From Variovorax sp. MHTC-1 (lineage in GTDB: Bacteria > Pseudomonadota > Gammaproteobacteria > Burkholderiales > Burkholderiaceae_C): 64,000 nt of DNA. The position numbers and the translations under genes were made by a program. The notes below the pieces were generated by a model. The model worked only from the letters and a program-made list of their open reading frames with translations, was not told the DNA's origin and searched no databases. Each line of letters opens with the position of its first letter. The first letter of the stretch is position 1. The DNA lies in the NCBI RefSeq assembly GCF_003984645.1, contig NZ_RWKI01000014.1, positions 49,966 through 113,965 on the forward strand. Reading direction: 5' to 3'. This document shows positions 8,859 through 16,902 of the stretch, one piece after another.

Positions 8859-9322
8859 CTGAACGGTATCTTCCTGTCCCCCCAGTAGTCGGCGGCGTCG
8901 CGGAAGATGTCGAGCAGCTGCTCGCGGGCTTCCTTGTCGAACTTGGCATTGGCCGGGATCTGCTCGAGCACGATGACGAAGCCGGGCTGCGGGCCCGATT
9001 TATGCAGCGGATCAGTCATGCAGTCGTACAGCGCGTCGAAATTCTTGCCGAAATGCTGTGGAAAGGTGAACTGCTGAGCGATCAGATCAAGCACGTCTTG
9101 CTTGGTCTGGGCGTTGCCCAGATTCGCATAGAGGAAGTGCTGGCCCGCCGCATGCGCCGCCTCCTGCAGGTCGCTCACGCGAAAGGCGCGAATCGACTGC
9201 ACGATATTAGGTCGCACGGAACGAAGGGATAGGGTCATCTCCGCTGGTCTTTCCATAGTTGTCGTCGTCATCATTTCTTCTGGACGCTTGGGTGCGCCGC
9301 TCCAATCCAATTCATTGCTCAT
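8837..9322 (-). CDS. barstar-like RNase inhibitor
   Basis: A 161-residue protein whose last 110 residues match the barstar family: FLYANLGNAQTKQDVLDLIA, then FTFPQHFGKNFDALYDCMTD (the family hallmark around the acidic, RNase-binding helix), FVIVLEQIP and a final IPFRCFYSFL strand. It has a low-complexity N-terminal extension (MMTTTTMERPAEM) absent from classic barstar. No signal peptide, so it acts in the cytoplasm. Its ATG overlaps the stop of the upstream RNase gene (ATGA), implying translational coupling. Its role is presumably to neutralise that RNase before export. Confidence 0.88.
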   Translation of the reverse strand: MSNELDWSGAPKRPEEMMTTTTMERPAEMTLSLRSVRPNIVQSIRAFRVSDLQEAAHAAGQHFLYANLGNAQTKQDVLDLIAQQFTFPQHFGKNFDALYDCMTDPLHKSGPQPGFVIVLEQIPANAKFDKEAREQLLDIFRDAADYWGDRKIPFRCFYSFL

Positions 9323-9732
9323 GGCACGATCCGTCTGAAACTTGCATAGTGGTCCGCCGTGTACCAGCACGTCGCCGGCGCCGTACGCTCGCCTCCACAG
9401 ACGATGCGTCGTGCACCACGGTCACGCGAGCCGGGTGTATCGACCGTGTACTCTCGGTAGTGGCCTCGTCGCTCTCGCGGCAACAAGCGTTCGCGATTGC
9501 CGAACACCGTGCCGTCTTTCTCATACCGGAAAGGACCACCGTTCAATATGGCCCCATAAGTGCGCTGGCCCTGCACCGGCAATTCGGCCAGAGCGATCGT
9601 TTCCTGTGCCGGCTGAACGGCGCGGGTGCCGGACCATTCACGGGCCTGGGCTCCGGCAGTGAGGGCTACCAGCACTAAGCTAGTGAGCGCAAACTTGGAG
9701 ACGCGGGACGTGATCGAGGCGTAAGCCGCCAT
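9319..9732 (-). CDS. secreted barnase-like ribonuclease
   Basis: A 137-residue microbial N1/T1-type ribonuclease. The ATG at 9732 gives a signal peptide ending ALTAGAQA; an upstream in-frame start at 9774 would add 14 residues before it. The mature part has the barnase active-site set: GHYREYTV (general-base Glu), SRDRGARRIV (two Arg) and TADHYASF (catalytic His). Two Cys (IVCGG, ATCWYT) could form a disulphide, fitting export. It is followed without a gap by the barstar-like gene. Known relatives act as extracellular or intercellular toxins with an intracellular inhibitor. Confidence 0.88.
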   Translation of the reverse strand: MAAYASITSRVSKFALTSLVLVALTAGAQAREWSGTRAVQPAQETIALAELPVQGQRTYGAILNGGPFRYEKDGTVFGNRERLLPRERRGHYREYTVDTPGSRDRGARRIVCGGERTAPATCWYTADHYASFRRIVP

Positions 9733-9836
9733 GGGGCACCAGAAGGAAAAGAGCGAGGGCCGAATCGGGGGCAACCTTGGGGTTAACCCGCAATTTCAAG
9801 GCCGCAAGTGTGCACCAGGGGCGCACAAATAGCAAG

Positions 9837-9861
9837 CGTCTGCTCAATCTTTGAGCAGACG
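9837..9861. promoter_or_regulatory. perfect inverted repeat between maeB and RNase gene
   Basis: Arms CGTCTGCTCAA and TTGAGCAGACG (11 bp) flank a TCT loop, 51 bp past the maeB stop and about 105 bp before the RNase start. It could be a weak maeB terminator, although no strong T-run follows, or an operator for the RNase gene. Confidence 0.5.
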
Positions 9862-9911
9862 TCAGGGTCTAGCCCGGCCTCTGAAGTTAGCGACCGCTGT
9901 CGCGTTCGCGC

Positions 9912-12251
9912 CTATCGTTCTGCGTTTGCGTCCGCGACCGTGAGAGCTGTCATATTCACGATCCGGCGAACCGTCGCGCTCGCCGTGAGAATATGCACAG
10001 GTTTGGCCGCTCCGAGCAGGACAGGGCCAATGGCGATGTTGCCGCCTGCCGCCGTTTTGAGCAGGTTGTAGGAAATATTGGCCGCGTCGATGTTCGGGAA
10101 AACCAGCAGGTTGGCGTCGCCGGCCAGGGCGCTGTGCGGCATGACGGCGGCACGCTGCTTGCCGTCCAAAGCAACGTCGCCGTGCATTTCGCCGTCGACT
10201 TCCAGCCAGGGTGCCTGGACGCGCAGCAGATCGAGGGTCTGGCGCATCTTGACCGCGCTGGGTTGGTTGCTGCTGCCGAAGTTGGAATGCGACAGCAGCG
10301 CGGCCTTCGGCTTGAGGCCGAAGCGCATCATTTCCTCGGCCGCCATGGTGGTGATTTCGGCGAGCTCTTCGGGCGTCGGGTCGTAGTTGACGTGCGTGTC
10401 GACCAGGAACACCTGCCGGTCGGGCAGGAGCAGGCCGTTCATGCAGGCATAGACGGGCACGTCCTGCGGCGTATTGGGACAGCCGCCCGGACGCTTGCCG
10501 ATCACCTGGTCGATGTAGTGCAGGTGGATGGCTGTGGTGCCCCAGGTGCCGCAGATCATGCCGTCCACGTCGCCCTTGTGCAGCAGCATGGCGCCGATCA
10601 GCGTCAGGCGGCGGCGCATCTCGATCTTGGCCGTCTGCACCGTCGTGCCCTTGCGCTCGGTCATGCGGTGGTAGGTCTGCCAGAAGTCGCGGTAGCGATG
10701 GTCGTGCTCGACGTTGACAATGTCGTAGTCCAGCTCTTCCTTGAGACGGAGGCCGAACTTCTCGATGCGCTGGGCGATGATCGCCGGTCGGCCGATGAGG
10801 GTGGGCCGCGCGAGGCCTTCGTCCACCACGATCTGCGCCGCACGCAGCACGCGCTCTTCCTCGCCCTCGCAGTAGGCGACGCGCTTCCTCGGGGCCCGCT
10901 TGGCGGCATCGAAGATCGGCTTCATCGTGGTGCCGGAGGCGTAGACGAAACTCTGCAGCTTGTCGCGGTAGGCGTCGAGGTCCGTGATCGGGCGCAGCGC
11001 GACGCCGCTTTCGGCCGCCGCCCTGGCCACTGCCGGCGCGATCTTCATCATGAGCCGCGGATCGAAGGGCTTCGGAATCAGGTACTCGGGCCCGAAGCTG
11101 AGCTTTTCGCCGACGTAGGCTGCGGCCACGCGTTCGCTCTGCTCGGCCTGCGCGAGTTCGGCGATGGCATGCACCGCCGCGACTTCCATCTCGTCGGTGA
11201 TGGTGGTTGCTCCGCAGTCGAGCGCGCCGCGGAAGATGTAGGGGAAGCACAGGACGTTGTTGACCTGGTTCGGGTAATCGGTGCGCCCCGTGGCCATGAC
11301 CACGTCGCCACGCACGGCATGCGCGTCCTCGGGCGAGATCTCGGGGTTGGGATTGGCCAGCGCGAAGATCACCGGCTTGGCGGCCATCTTCGCGACCATC
11401 GCCGGCTTGAGCACCCCGCCGGCCGAGAGGCCGAGAAACACATCGGCGCCTTCGATCACCTCGGCCAGCGAGCGCGCCGACGTCTTCTGCATGTACTGGC
11501 GCTTGTCGTCGTCCATCAGCTCGGTGCGGCCTTCGTACACCACGCCTGCGAGATCGGTCACGAACACGTTCTCGCGCTTCAGTCCGACCTTGAGCAGCAG
11601 GTTCAGGCACGCCAGCGCCGCGGCGCCGGCGCCCGAGGTGACGAGCTTGACCTGCGAGATGTCCTTGCCTACCACCTTCAGGCCGTTGAGCATCGCCGCC
11701 GCAACGGTGATGGCCGTGCCGTGCTGATCGTCGTGGAAGACCGGGATCTTCATGCGCTTGCGCAGCTCGCGCTCGATGTAGAAGCAGTCCGGCGCCTTGA
11801 TGTCTTCGAGGTTGATGGCGCCGAAGGTCGGCTCCAGCGCGGCGATGACCTCCACCAGCTTGGCCGGGTCCTTCTCGTCGATCTCGATGTCGAACACATC
11901 GACGCCGGCGAACTTCTTGAACAGGACGCCCTTGCCTTCCATCACCGGCTTGGCGGCCAGCGGCCCGATGTCGCCGAGGCCCAGCACTGCGGTGCCGTTG
12001 GTGATGACCGCGACCAGGTTGCCGCGGGCGGTGTACTTGAAGGCGTTGACCGGGTCCTTGACGATCTCCTCGCAAGGGGCCGCCACGCCGGGTGAATAGG
12101 CCAGCGCCAGGTCGCGCTGGTTGAGCATCTGCTTGGTCGCCGCGATCGCGATCTTGCCCGCGACCGGAAGCTCGTGGTACTCGAGCGCGGCCCGGCGCAA
12201 TTCGGCGCGCTTGTCTTCGGGCGTGGAAATCGGGGAGGTCAGATCTGACAT
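9912..12251 (-). CDS. maeB: NADP-dependent malic enzyme with phosphotransacetylase-like domain
   Basis: A 779-residue MaeB-type malic enzyme converting malate to pyruvate, CO2 and NADPH. The N-terminal half (about 1-430) has ALAYSPGVAAPCEEI, FHDDQHGTAITVAAAMLNGL (metal and substrate region) and the nucleotide-binding VTSGAGAAALACLNLL. The C-terminal half resembles phosphotransacetylase (GMICGTWGTTAIHLHYIDQV, GPVLLGAAKPVHIL); in E. coli MaeB this domain is regulatory rather than catalytic. The start at MSDLTSP fits the family length; the frame runs open upstream, but that DNA is the promoter region of the divergent SPFH gene. Confidence 0.95.
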   Translation of the reverse strand: MSDLTSPISTPEDKRAELRRAALEYHELPVAGKIAIAATKQMLNQRDLALAYSPGVAAPCEEIVKDPVNAFKYTARGNLVAVITNGTAVLGLGDIGPLAAKPVMEGKGVLFKKFAGVDVFDIEIDEKDPAKLVEVIAALEPTFGAINLEDIKAPDCFYIERELRKRMKIPVFHDDQHGTAITVAAAMLNGLKVVGKDISQVKLVTSGAGAAALACLNLLLKVGLKRENVFVTDLAGVVYEGRTELMDDDKRQYMQKTSARSLAEVIEGADVFLGLSAGGVLKPAMVAKMAAKPVIFALANPNPEISPEDAHAVRGDVVMATGRTDYPNQVNNVLCFPYIFRGALDCGATTITDEMEVAAVHAIAELAQAEQSERVAAAYVGEKLSFGPEYLIPKPFDPRLMMKIAPAVARAAAESGVALRPITDLDAYRDKLQSFVYASGTTMKPIFDAAKRAPRKRVAYCEGEEERVLRAAQIVVDEGLARPTLIGRPAIIAQRIEKFGLRLKEELDYDIVNVEHDHRYRDFWQTYHRMTERKGTTVQTAKIEMRRRLTLIGAMLLHKGDVDGMICGTWGTTAIHLHYIDQVIGKRPGGCPNTPQDVPVYACMNGLLLPDRQVFLVDTHVNYDPTPEELAEITTMAAEEMMRFGLKPKAALLSHSNFGSSNQPSAVKMRQTLDLLRVQAPWLEVDGEMHGDVALDGKQRAAVMPHSALAGDANLLVFPNIDAANISYNLLKTAAGGNIAIGPVLLGAAKPVHILTASATVRRIVNMTALTVADANAER

Positions 12252-12408
12252 GTGCCTTGGCTCCGTGCAACGCTTCTTGTGAGGGGCGCCGATTGTAGAC
12301 CTCGGGCTCCAAGGGCACCGCCCGAGGCGCAGGGCCCCAAGAAGCGCAGAAGCGTCGACCCCGATGTGGCAATATGCCCGGCTCAGAAAAACCTGACGAG
12401 GAGCGACC

Positions 12409-13464
12409 ATGGCGCTGATGGATTTCATCAAGAAGCAGTTCATCGACATCATCCAGTGGACCGAGACCGGCGACGGAACGCTGGCCTGGCGCTTCCCGAT
12501 GGCCGAGATGGAAATCCAGAATGGCGCCTCGCTCACCGTGCGCGAGTCGCAGATCGCGGTGTTCGTCAACGAGGGCCAGGTGGCCGACGTGTTCGGCCCC
12601 GGCATGTACAAGCTCACGACGCAGACGCTGCCAGTGCTCACCTACCTCAAGAACTGGGACAAGCTCTTCGAGTCCCCGTTCAAGAGCGACGTTTATTTCT
12701 TCAGCACGCGCCAGCAGGTCGACCAGAAATGGGGCACGCCGCAGCCGATCACGATCCGCGACAAGGACTTCGGCGCCGTGCGGCTGCGCGCCTTCGGCAA
12801 CTACAGCTTCCGCATCGGCGACGCCAAGCTGTTCCACACCGAGATCTCCGGCACGCGCGACATCTATTCGGTGGCCGATCTCGATGGCCAGCTGCGCGGC
12901 CTGGTGCTGCAGAACATCAGCAACGCGATCGCTTCCAGCGGCGTGCCATTTCTCGACCTGGCAGCCAACCAGATCCAGTTCGCGCAGGCGCTCGCCGCGC
13001 AGCTGGTGCCGGAGTTCGCCAAGATCGGCATCAAGCTCGAGGTCATCACGGTCCAGAACGTCTCGCTGCCGGAAGAGCTGCAGAAGATCCTCGACCAGAA
13101 GATCGGCATGGGGATGGTCGGCAACGACATGGGCAAGTTCATGCAATACCAGACGGCGCAGGCGATCCCGAAGTTCGCCGAGGGCGCGGGCGGCGGCAGC
13201 GGCATCGCGGGCGATGCGATGGGTCTGGGCGCCGGCGTGGCGCTGGGCCAGGTGCTGGCGCAGAACCTCTCGCAGGGGCTCAGCCAGAACAACCCTGCGG
13301 CGGCAGCGGGCGCACCAGCGGCACAGCAGCCTTCCGTCGCCGTGGTCAGCCCGGCCGACGTGATGACCACGCTCGAAAAGCTCGGCGAGCTGAAGACCAA
13401 GGGCATCCTCACGCAGGAAGAATTCGACGCCAAGAAGGCGGATCTGCTGAAAAAGCTGGTCTGA
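12409..13464 (+). CDS. SPFH-domain protein with C-terminal SHOCT
   Basis: A 351-residue protein of the SPFH (band-7/flotillin-like) group often annotated as a virion core-like protein. It has no N-terminal membrane segment. The SPFH core covers about residues 30-240 (NEGQVADVFGPGMYKLTTQ, LRAFGNYSFRIGDAKLF). A Gly/Ala/Gln-rich linker follows, and the last 30 residues form a SHOCT motif (LGELKTKGILTQEEFDAKKA). A good GAGGAG ribosome site lies 6 bp before the ATG. First gene of a five-gene plus-strand run with DUF4178, DUF350, aminopropyltransferase and flavoprotein genes. Such SPFH proteins scaffold membrane microdomains; the role here is inferred. Confidence 0.85.
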   Translation: MALMDFIKKQFIDIIQWTETGDGTLAWRFPMAEMEIQNGASLTVRESQIAVFVNEGQVADVFGPGMYKLTTQTLPVLTYLKNWDKLFESPFKSDVYFFSTRQQVDQKWGTPQPITIRDKDFGAVRLRAFGNYSFRIGDAKLFHTEISGTRDIYSVADLDGQLRGLVLQNISNAIASSGVPFLDLAANQIQFAQALAAQLVPEFAKIGIKLEVITVQNVSLPEELQKILDQKIGMGMVGNDMGKFMQYQTAQAIPKFAEGAGGGSGIAGDAMGLGAGVALGQVLAQNLSQGLSQNNPAAAAGAPAAQQPSVAVVSPADVMTTLEKLGELKTKGILTQEEFDAKKADLLKKLV

Positions 13465-13477
13465 GCCGCTTCCGTTT

Positions 13478-13505
13478 GCGCTGAGCCTGTCGAAGCCTTT
13501 CGACC
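13478..13505. repeat. short dispersed repeat (TGAGCCTGTCGAAGCC type)
   Basis: The 77-bp gap between the SPFH and DUF4178 genes contains CGCTGAGCCTGTCGAAGCC, a short intergenic sequence that occurs widely in proteobacterial genomes. One copy is seen here. Confidence 0.5.
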
Positions 13506-13541
13506 GGTCCGGGGCGAGCGGAACTCTGCCTGTCGCCTTTC

Positions 13542-15020
13542 GTGGCCACCGACTCCTCCCAGCAGCGCTACTACCGCGCGCCCTGCCCCGGCTGCGGCGC
13601 GCCCGTCGAATTCCGTTCGGCCCAGTCGACGCACGCCGTCTGCCCCTATTGCCAGAGCACCGTGGTGCGTCAGGGCGACACGCTCGCGCGCACCGGCAAG
13701 ATGGCGGAGCTGTTCGACGACTTCAGCCCGCTGCAGCTGTTCGCCGCCGGCCGCATCCAGGACCAGCCCTTCACGCTGGTCGGACGCCTGCAATACAGCT
13801 ACGACGGCGGGCGCTGGACCGAGTGGATCGCCGCGCTCGACGGCGAGCGCACCGGCATCCTGAGCGAGGACAACGGCGCCTTCGTCTTTTCGCTGCCCTT
13901 CAAGCTGCAGCGCGAGGCCCCGCATCCGGCCGAACTGCGCGTCGGCGCCACCACCGCCTTCAACGGCCAGAGCTACACGGTGGCTTCGAACGAGCAGGTC
14001 CGTCTGGTGTCGGCCCAGGGCGAGCTGCCGCGGCTGCCCGAGCTCGGCCGGCCCTTCGCGGTGGTCGAACTGCGCAGCGACAAGGGGCAGGTGCTCAGCC
14101 TCGACTACGACACCCAGCCGCCGGGCGCCTACCTCGGCCGCGCCGTCCGGCTCGAAGATCTGCAGCTCACCGGTCTGCGCGACGAATCGGCCAAGGACGA
14201 GAAAGGCCGCAGCTTCAACTGTCCGAACTGCGGTTCGCCGGTCACCGTCAACCTGGCGGACAGCAAGAGCATCACCTGCCGCGCCTGCGACAGCATCATC
14301 GACCTGACGCAGGGCATCGGCGGCGAGCTGAAGCATGCCGTGCAGGACGAGCCGGTCCAGCCGCTGATTCCGATCGGCACCGTGGGCCAGTTCCAGGGTG
14401 CGCAGTGGCAGGTCGTCGGCTTCCAGCACCGCATGGGCGTGGCGCCCGGCGACGACGAACATTTCGGCTGGAACGAGTACCTGCTGTACAACAAGAAGCG
14501 CGGCTTCAGCTTCTTGGTCGATGCCGAAGACGGCTGGAGCATGGTCAAGCCCACCACCGGCGCGCCGACCATGGCCGAGAACGGTTCGAGGGCCACATAC
14601 CTCGGCAAGGTCTACCAGCAGCAGTACGCCTACAACGCCGAGACCGGCTACGTGGCGGGCGAGTTCTACTGGCAGGTCGAGCGCGGGCAGAAGACGTTCA
14701 ACCGCGATTTCGCCAGCGGCAGCGCGCTGTTGTCGATGGAGCGTTCGGCCAAGGAGCTGACCTGGTCCTCGGGCAGCAAGGTCGATAGCGCGGCCGTGGC
14801 CGCCGCCTTCAAGCTCGATGGCAAGAAAGACATGTTCAAGCGCGGCGACGCGCTGCCCGTGAGCGCGGCCTCCAGCCTGGGCTGCGGCACGATCATCCTG
14901 ATCATCGTGATGATCATCATCCTGCTGATCATCCTGAGCACGTGCAGCAGTTCGAGCGGCGGTACGCGCCGCTCGGGCGGCTCCTATGGCGGCTATTCGA
15001 GTGGCGGCAGTCACAAATGA
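13542..15020 (+). CDS. zinc-ribbon DUF4178 protein with C-terminal membrane anchor
   Basis: A 492-residue protein with two zinc ribbons: CPGCGAPVEF and CPYC at the N-terminus, and CPNCGSPVTV with CRACDSI around residues 225-255. Each precedes a DUF4178-like beta-rich block (residues about 65-210 and about 275-430). One strong transmembrane helix (about 447-467, IILIIVMIIILLIILS) is followed by a Ser/Gly/Tyr-rich tail (GGSYGGYSSGG). The start is GTG. Function is unknown; in other genomes DUF4178 genes travel with SPFH, DUF350 and polyamine-type transferases, exactly as here, suggesting a membrane-associated complex. Confidence 0.82.
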   Translation: MATDSSQQRYYRAPCPGCGAPVEFRSAQSTHAVCPYCQSTVVRQGDTLARTGKMAELFDDFSPLQLFAAGRIQDQPFTLVGRLQYSYDGGRWTEWIAALDGERTGILSEDNGAFVFSLPFKLQREAPHPAELRVGATTAFNGQSYTVASNEQVRLVSAQGELPRLPELGRPFAVVELRSDKGQVLSLDYDTQPPGAYLGRAVRLEDLQLTGLRDESAKDEKGRSFNCPNCGSPVTVNLADSKSITCRACDSIIDLTQGIGGELKHAVQDEPVQPLIPIGTVGQFQGAQWQVVGFQHRMGVAPGDDEHFGWNEYLLYNKKRGFSFLVDAEDGWSMVKPTTGAPTMAENGSRATYLGKVYQQQYAYNAETGYVAGEFYWQVERGQKTFNRDFASGSALLSMERSAKELTWSSGSKVDSAAVAAAFKLDGKKDMFKRGDALPVSAASSLGCGTIILIIVMIIILLIILSTCSSSSGGTRRSGGSYGGYSSGGSHK

Positions 15021-15041
15021 CGTTTTTTTCCGGAGGTCCTT

Positions 15042-15263
15042 ATGTTGGGAATTGAATGGTTACGGCCCGCGGCCTTCCTGGGGTCGATCCTCTACGCGGT
15101 CATCGGCGTGCTGCTGTTCTGGGTTACCTTCCTGCTCATCGACAAGCTCACGCCCTATGACCTGTGGCAGGAGCTGGTCGAGAAGCAGAACGTGGCGCTC
15201 GGCATGGTCGTGGCTGCGATGAGCCTCGGCATCTGCGTCATCGTCGCCGCCGCCATCCATTGA
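15042..15263 (+). CDS. DUF350 family small membrane protein
   Basis: A 73-residue protein with two hydrophobic helices (FLGSILYAVIGVLLFWVTFL and VALGMVVAAMSLGICVIVAA) joined by a polar loop containing KLTPYDLWQELVE, the family pattern of DUF350 (YjfL-like). It lies 21 bp after the DUF4178 gene, with a strong GGAGG site before the ATG. Function unknown; related genes in E. coli sit in the PspA-homologue yjfIJKLMC cluster, pointing to envelope stress. Confidence 0.88.
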   Translation: MLGIEWLRPAAFLGSILYAVIGVLLFWVTFLLIDKLTPYDLWQELVEKQNVALGMVVAAMSLGICVIVAAAIH

Positions 15264-15345
15264 GCTCCCCGGCCTGCCACTTCGTGTGCTTCGCCGCCCC
15301 CCGCGGGGGCGGCTCGGCCACATTGGGGCGGCCCGGCTGCGATCC
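15264..15345. repeat. intergenic repeat copy before aminopropyltransferase gene
   Basis: This gap holds CACTTCGTGTGCTTCGCC, a CCCCCCGCGGGGG palindrome and TTGGGGCGGCCCGGC ending just before CCATG. The first element is shared with the repeat at 18477-18600, and the last with the repeats at 36435, 49780 and 58712. It looks like a mobile or replicative intergenic repeat rather than a promoter. Confidence 0.5.
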
Positions 15346-16902
15346 ATGAACGAAGCGCCCATGTCCGCGCGCCCCGCTGCGGGGAGTGGACCGCAGCCCG
15401 TCGAGATCGCGCTGCTCGCCAGCGTGTTCGTGGTCGCGGCCTGCGGGCTGGTCTACGAGCTGAGCGCGGCGGCGCTGAGCTCCTACCTGCTCGGCGACTC
15501 GGTGCTGCAGTTCAGCACCATCATCGGCACCTACCTGTTCGCGATGGGCGTGGGCTCCTGGCTCTCGCGCTACTTCGAACGCCAGCTGCCGGCGCATTTC
15601 CTGCGCATCGAGCTGATGGTGGCGCTGATCGGCGGCGCGCTGCCTGCGCTGCTCTTCATCGCCAATGCCTATGTTCCGGGCGCGTTCCGCCTGCTGCTCT
15701 ACGGGCTGGTGCTGGTGGTCGGCACGCTGGTCGGGCTCGAGATCCCGCTCGTGATGCGCATCCTCAGGCGCAACGTGGCGCTCAAGGACCTGGTCTCGCA
15801 GGTCCTGACCTTCGACTACCTCGGCGCGCTCGCGGTGTCGGTCGCATTCCCGCTGCTGCTGGTGCCGCAGCTCGGCATGATCCGCACCGGCCTGCTCTTC
15901 GGCCTCATGAACGCGGCGGTGGCGCTGTGGGCGCTCTGGCTGTTCCGCCACGAGCTGCGCCGCGTCGGCGCGCATGCGCTGGCCTGCGTGCTGGCGCTCG
16001 GCGCGCTGGCCGCCGCCTTCGTGTTCGCCGAGCACATCACGACGCTGGCGGAGGACAAGTTCTATCAGGACCGCATCGTGTTCAGCGCAAGCTCGCCCTA
16101 CCAGCGGATCGTGGTCACGCGCGGCAGCGCCGGGCATCGCCTGTTCCTCAACGGCAACCTGCAGTTCGCCGAGCGCGACGAGTACCGCTATCACGAGGCG
16201 CTGGTGCATCCCGTGATGGCCGCGCACGGCGCGCCGAAGAAGGTCGCCGTGCTTGGCGGCGGCGACGGCATGGCGGTGCGCGAGGTCCTCAAGTACGCCT
16301 CGGTGGAAAGCGTCACGCTGGTCGAGCTCGATCCGAACATGACGCGGCTCTTCAGCGAACACGAGACCCTGGCCGCGCTGAACGGCGGCGCGCTGAAGTC
16401 CCCGAAGCTCCGCATCGTCAACACCGACGCCTTCCAGTGGCTGCAGCAGGCCGGCGAGGTCTTCGACGTCATCGTGGTCGATTTCCCCGACCCGACCAAC
16501 TTCGCGATCGGCAAGCTCTACACCAACTCCTTCTATTCGCTGCTCGACAAGCGGCTGGCCGCCAGCGGCTATGCCGTGATCCAGACCACCTCGCCGCTGG
16601 TGGCGCGCAAGAGCTTCTGGACCGTGGCCGCCACCGTCGAATCGGTGGGGCTGCTCGCGACGCCCTATCACGCCCATGTGCCTAGCTTCGGCGAGTGGGG
16701 CTACATCATCGCGAGCCGGCGGCCCTACCGGCTGCCCGATGCCCTGCCCGACGGACTGCGCTTTCTCGCGTTGTCGGCGGTGCCGCAACTGTTCGAGTTC
16801 CCGCGCGACATGGCGCGCGTGCCGGCCGAAGTGAACCGGCTGTCGAACCAGACGCTGGTCACCACCTACGAGCAGGAATGGGGCAAGGTCACGGGCGACT
16901 AG
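15346..16902 (+). CDS. membrane-embedded spermidine synthase-like aminopropyltransferase
   Basis: A 518-residue fusion of about seven N-terminal transmembrane helices (about residues 18-235, e.g. IALLASVFVVAACGLVYEL and LLLYGLVLVVGTLVGLEIPL) and a C-terminal spermidine synthase-like domain. The latter shows NGNLQFAERDEYRYHEALVH (substrate loop), VAVLGGGDGMAVREVL (SAM-type GGGDG loop), VELDPNM and VVDFPDPTN with the candidate catalytic Asp. Known soluble homologues transfer aminopropyl from decarboxylated SAM to putrescine; substrate here is unknown. The ATG at 15346 is chosen; 15361 is an alternative. It abuts the next ORF (stop followed at once by ATG). Confidence 0.85.
   Translation: MNEAPMSARPAAGSGPQPVEIALLASVFVVAACGLVYELSAAALSSYLLGDSVLQFSTIIGTYLFAMGVGSWLSRYFERQLPAHFLRIELMVALIGGALPALLFIANAYVPGAFRLLLYGLVLVVGTLVGLEIPLVMRILRRNVALKDLVSQVLTFDYLGALAVSVAFPLLLVPQLGMIRTGLLFGLMNAAVALWALWLFRHELRRVGAHALACVLALGALAAAFVFAEHITTLAEDKFYQDRIVFSASSPYQRIVVTRGSAGHRLFLNGNLQFAERDEYRYHEALVHPVMAAHGAPKKVAVLGGGDGMAVREVLKYASVESVTLVELDPNMTRLFSEHETLAALNGGALKSPKLRIVNTDAFQWLQQAGEVFDVIVVDFPDPTNFAIGKLYTNSFYSLLDKRLAASGYAVIQTTSPLVARKSFWTVAATVESVGLLATPYHAHVPSFGEWGYIIASRRPYRLPDALPDGLRFLALSAVPQLFEFPRDMARVPAEVNRLSNQTLVTTYEQEWGKVTGD

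Noticed and set aside
9993..12095. A 700-codon open frame antisense to maeB
   Set aside because: Same GC-driven shadow effect; no recognisable motif, while the maeB frame is clearly conserved.
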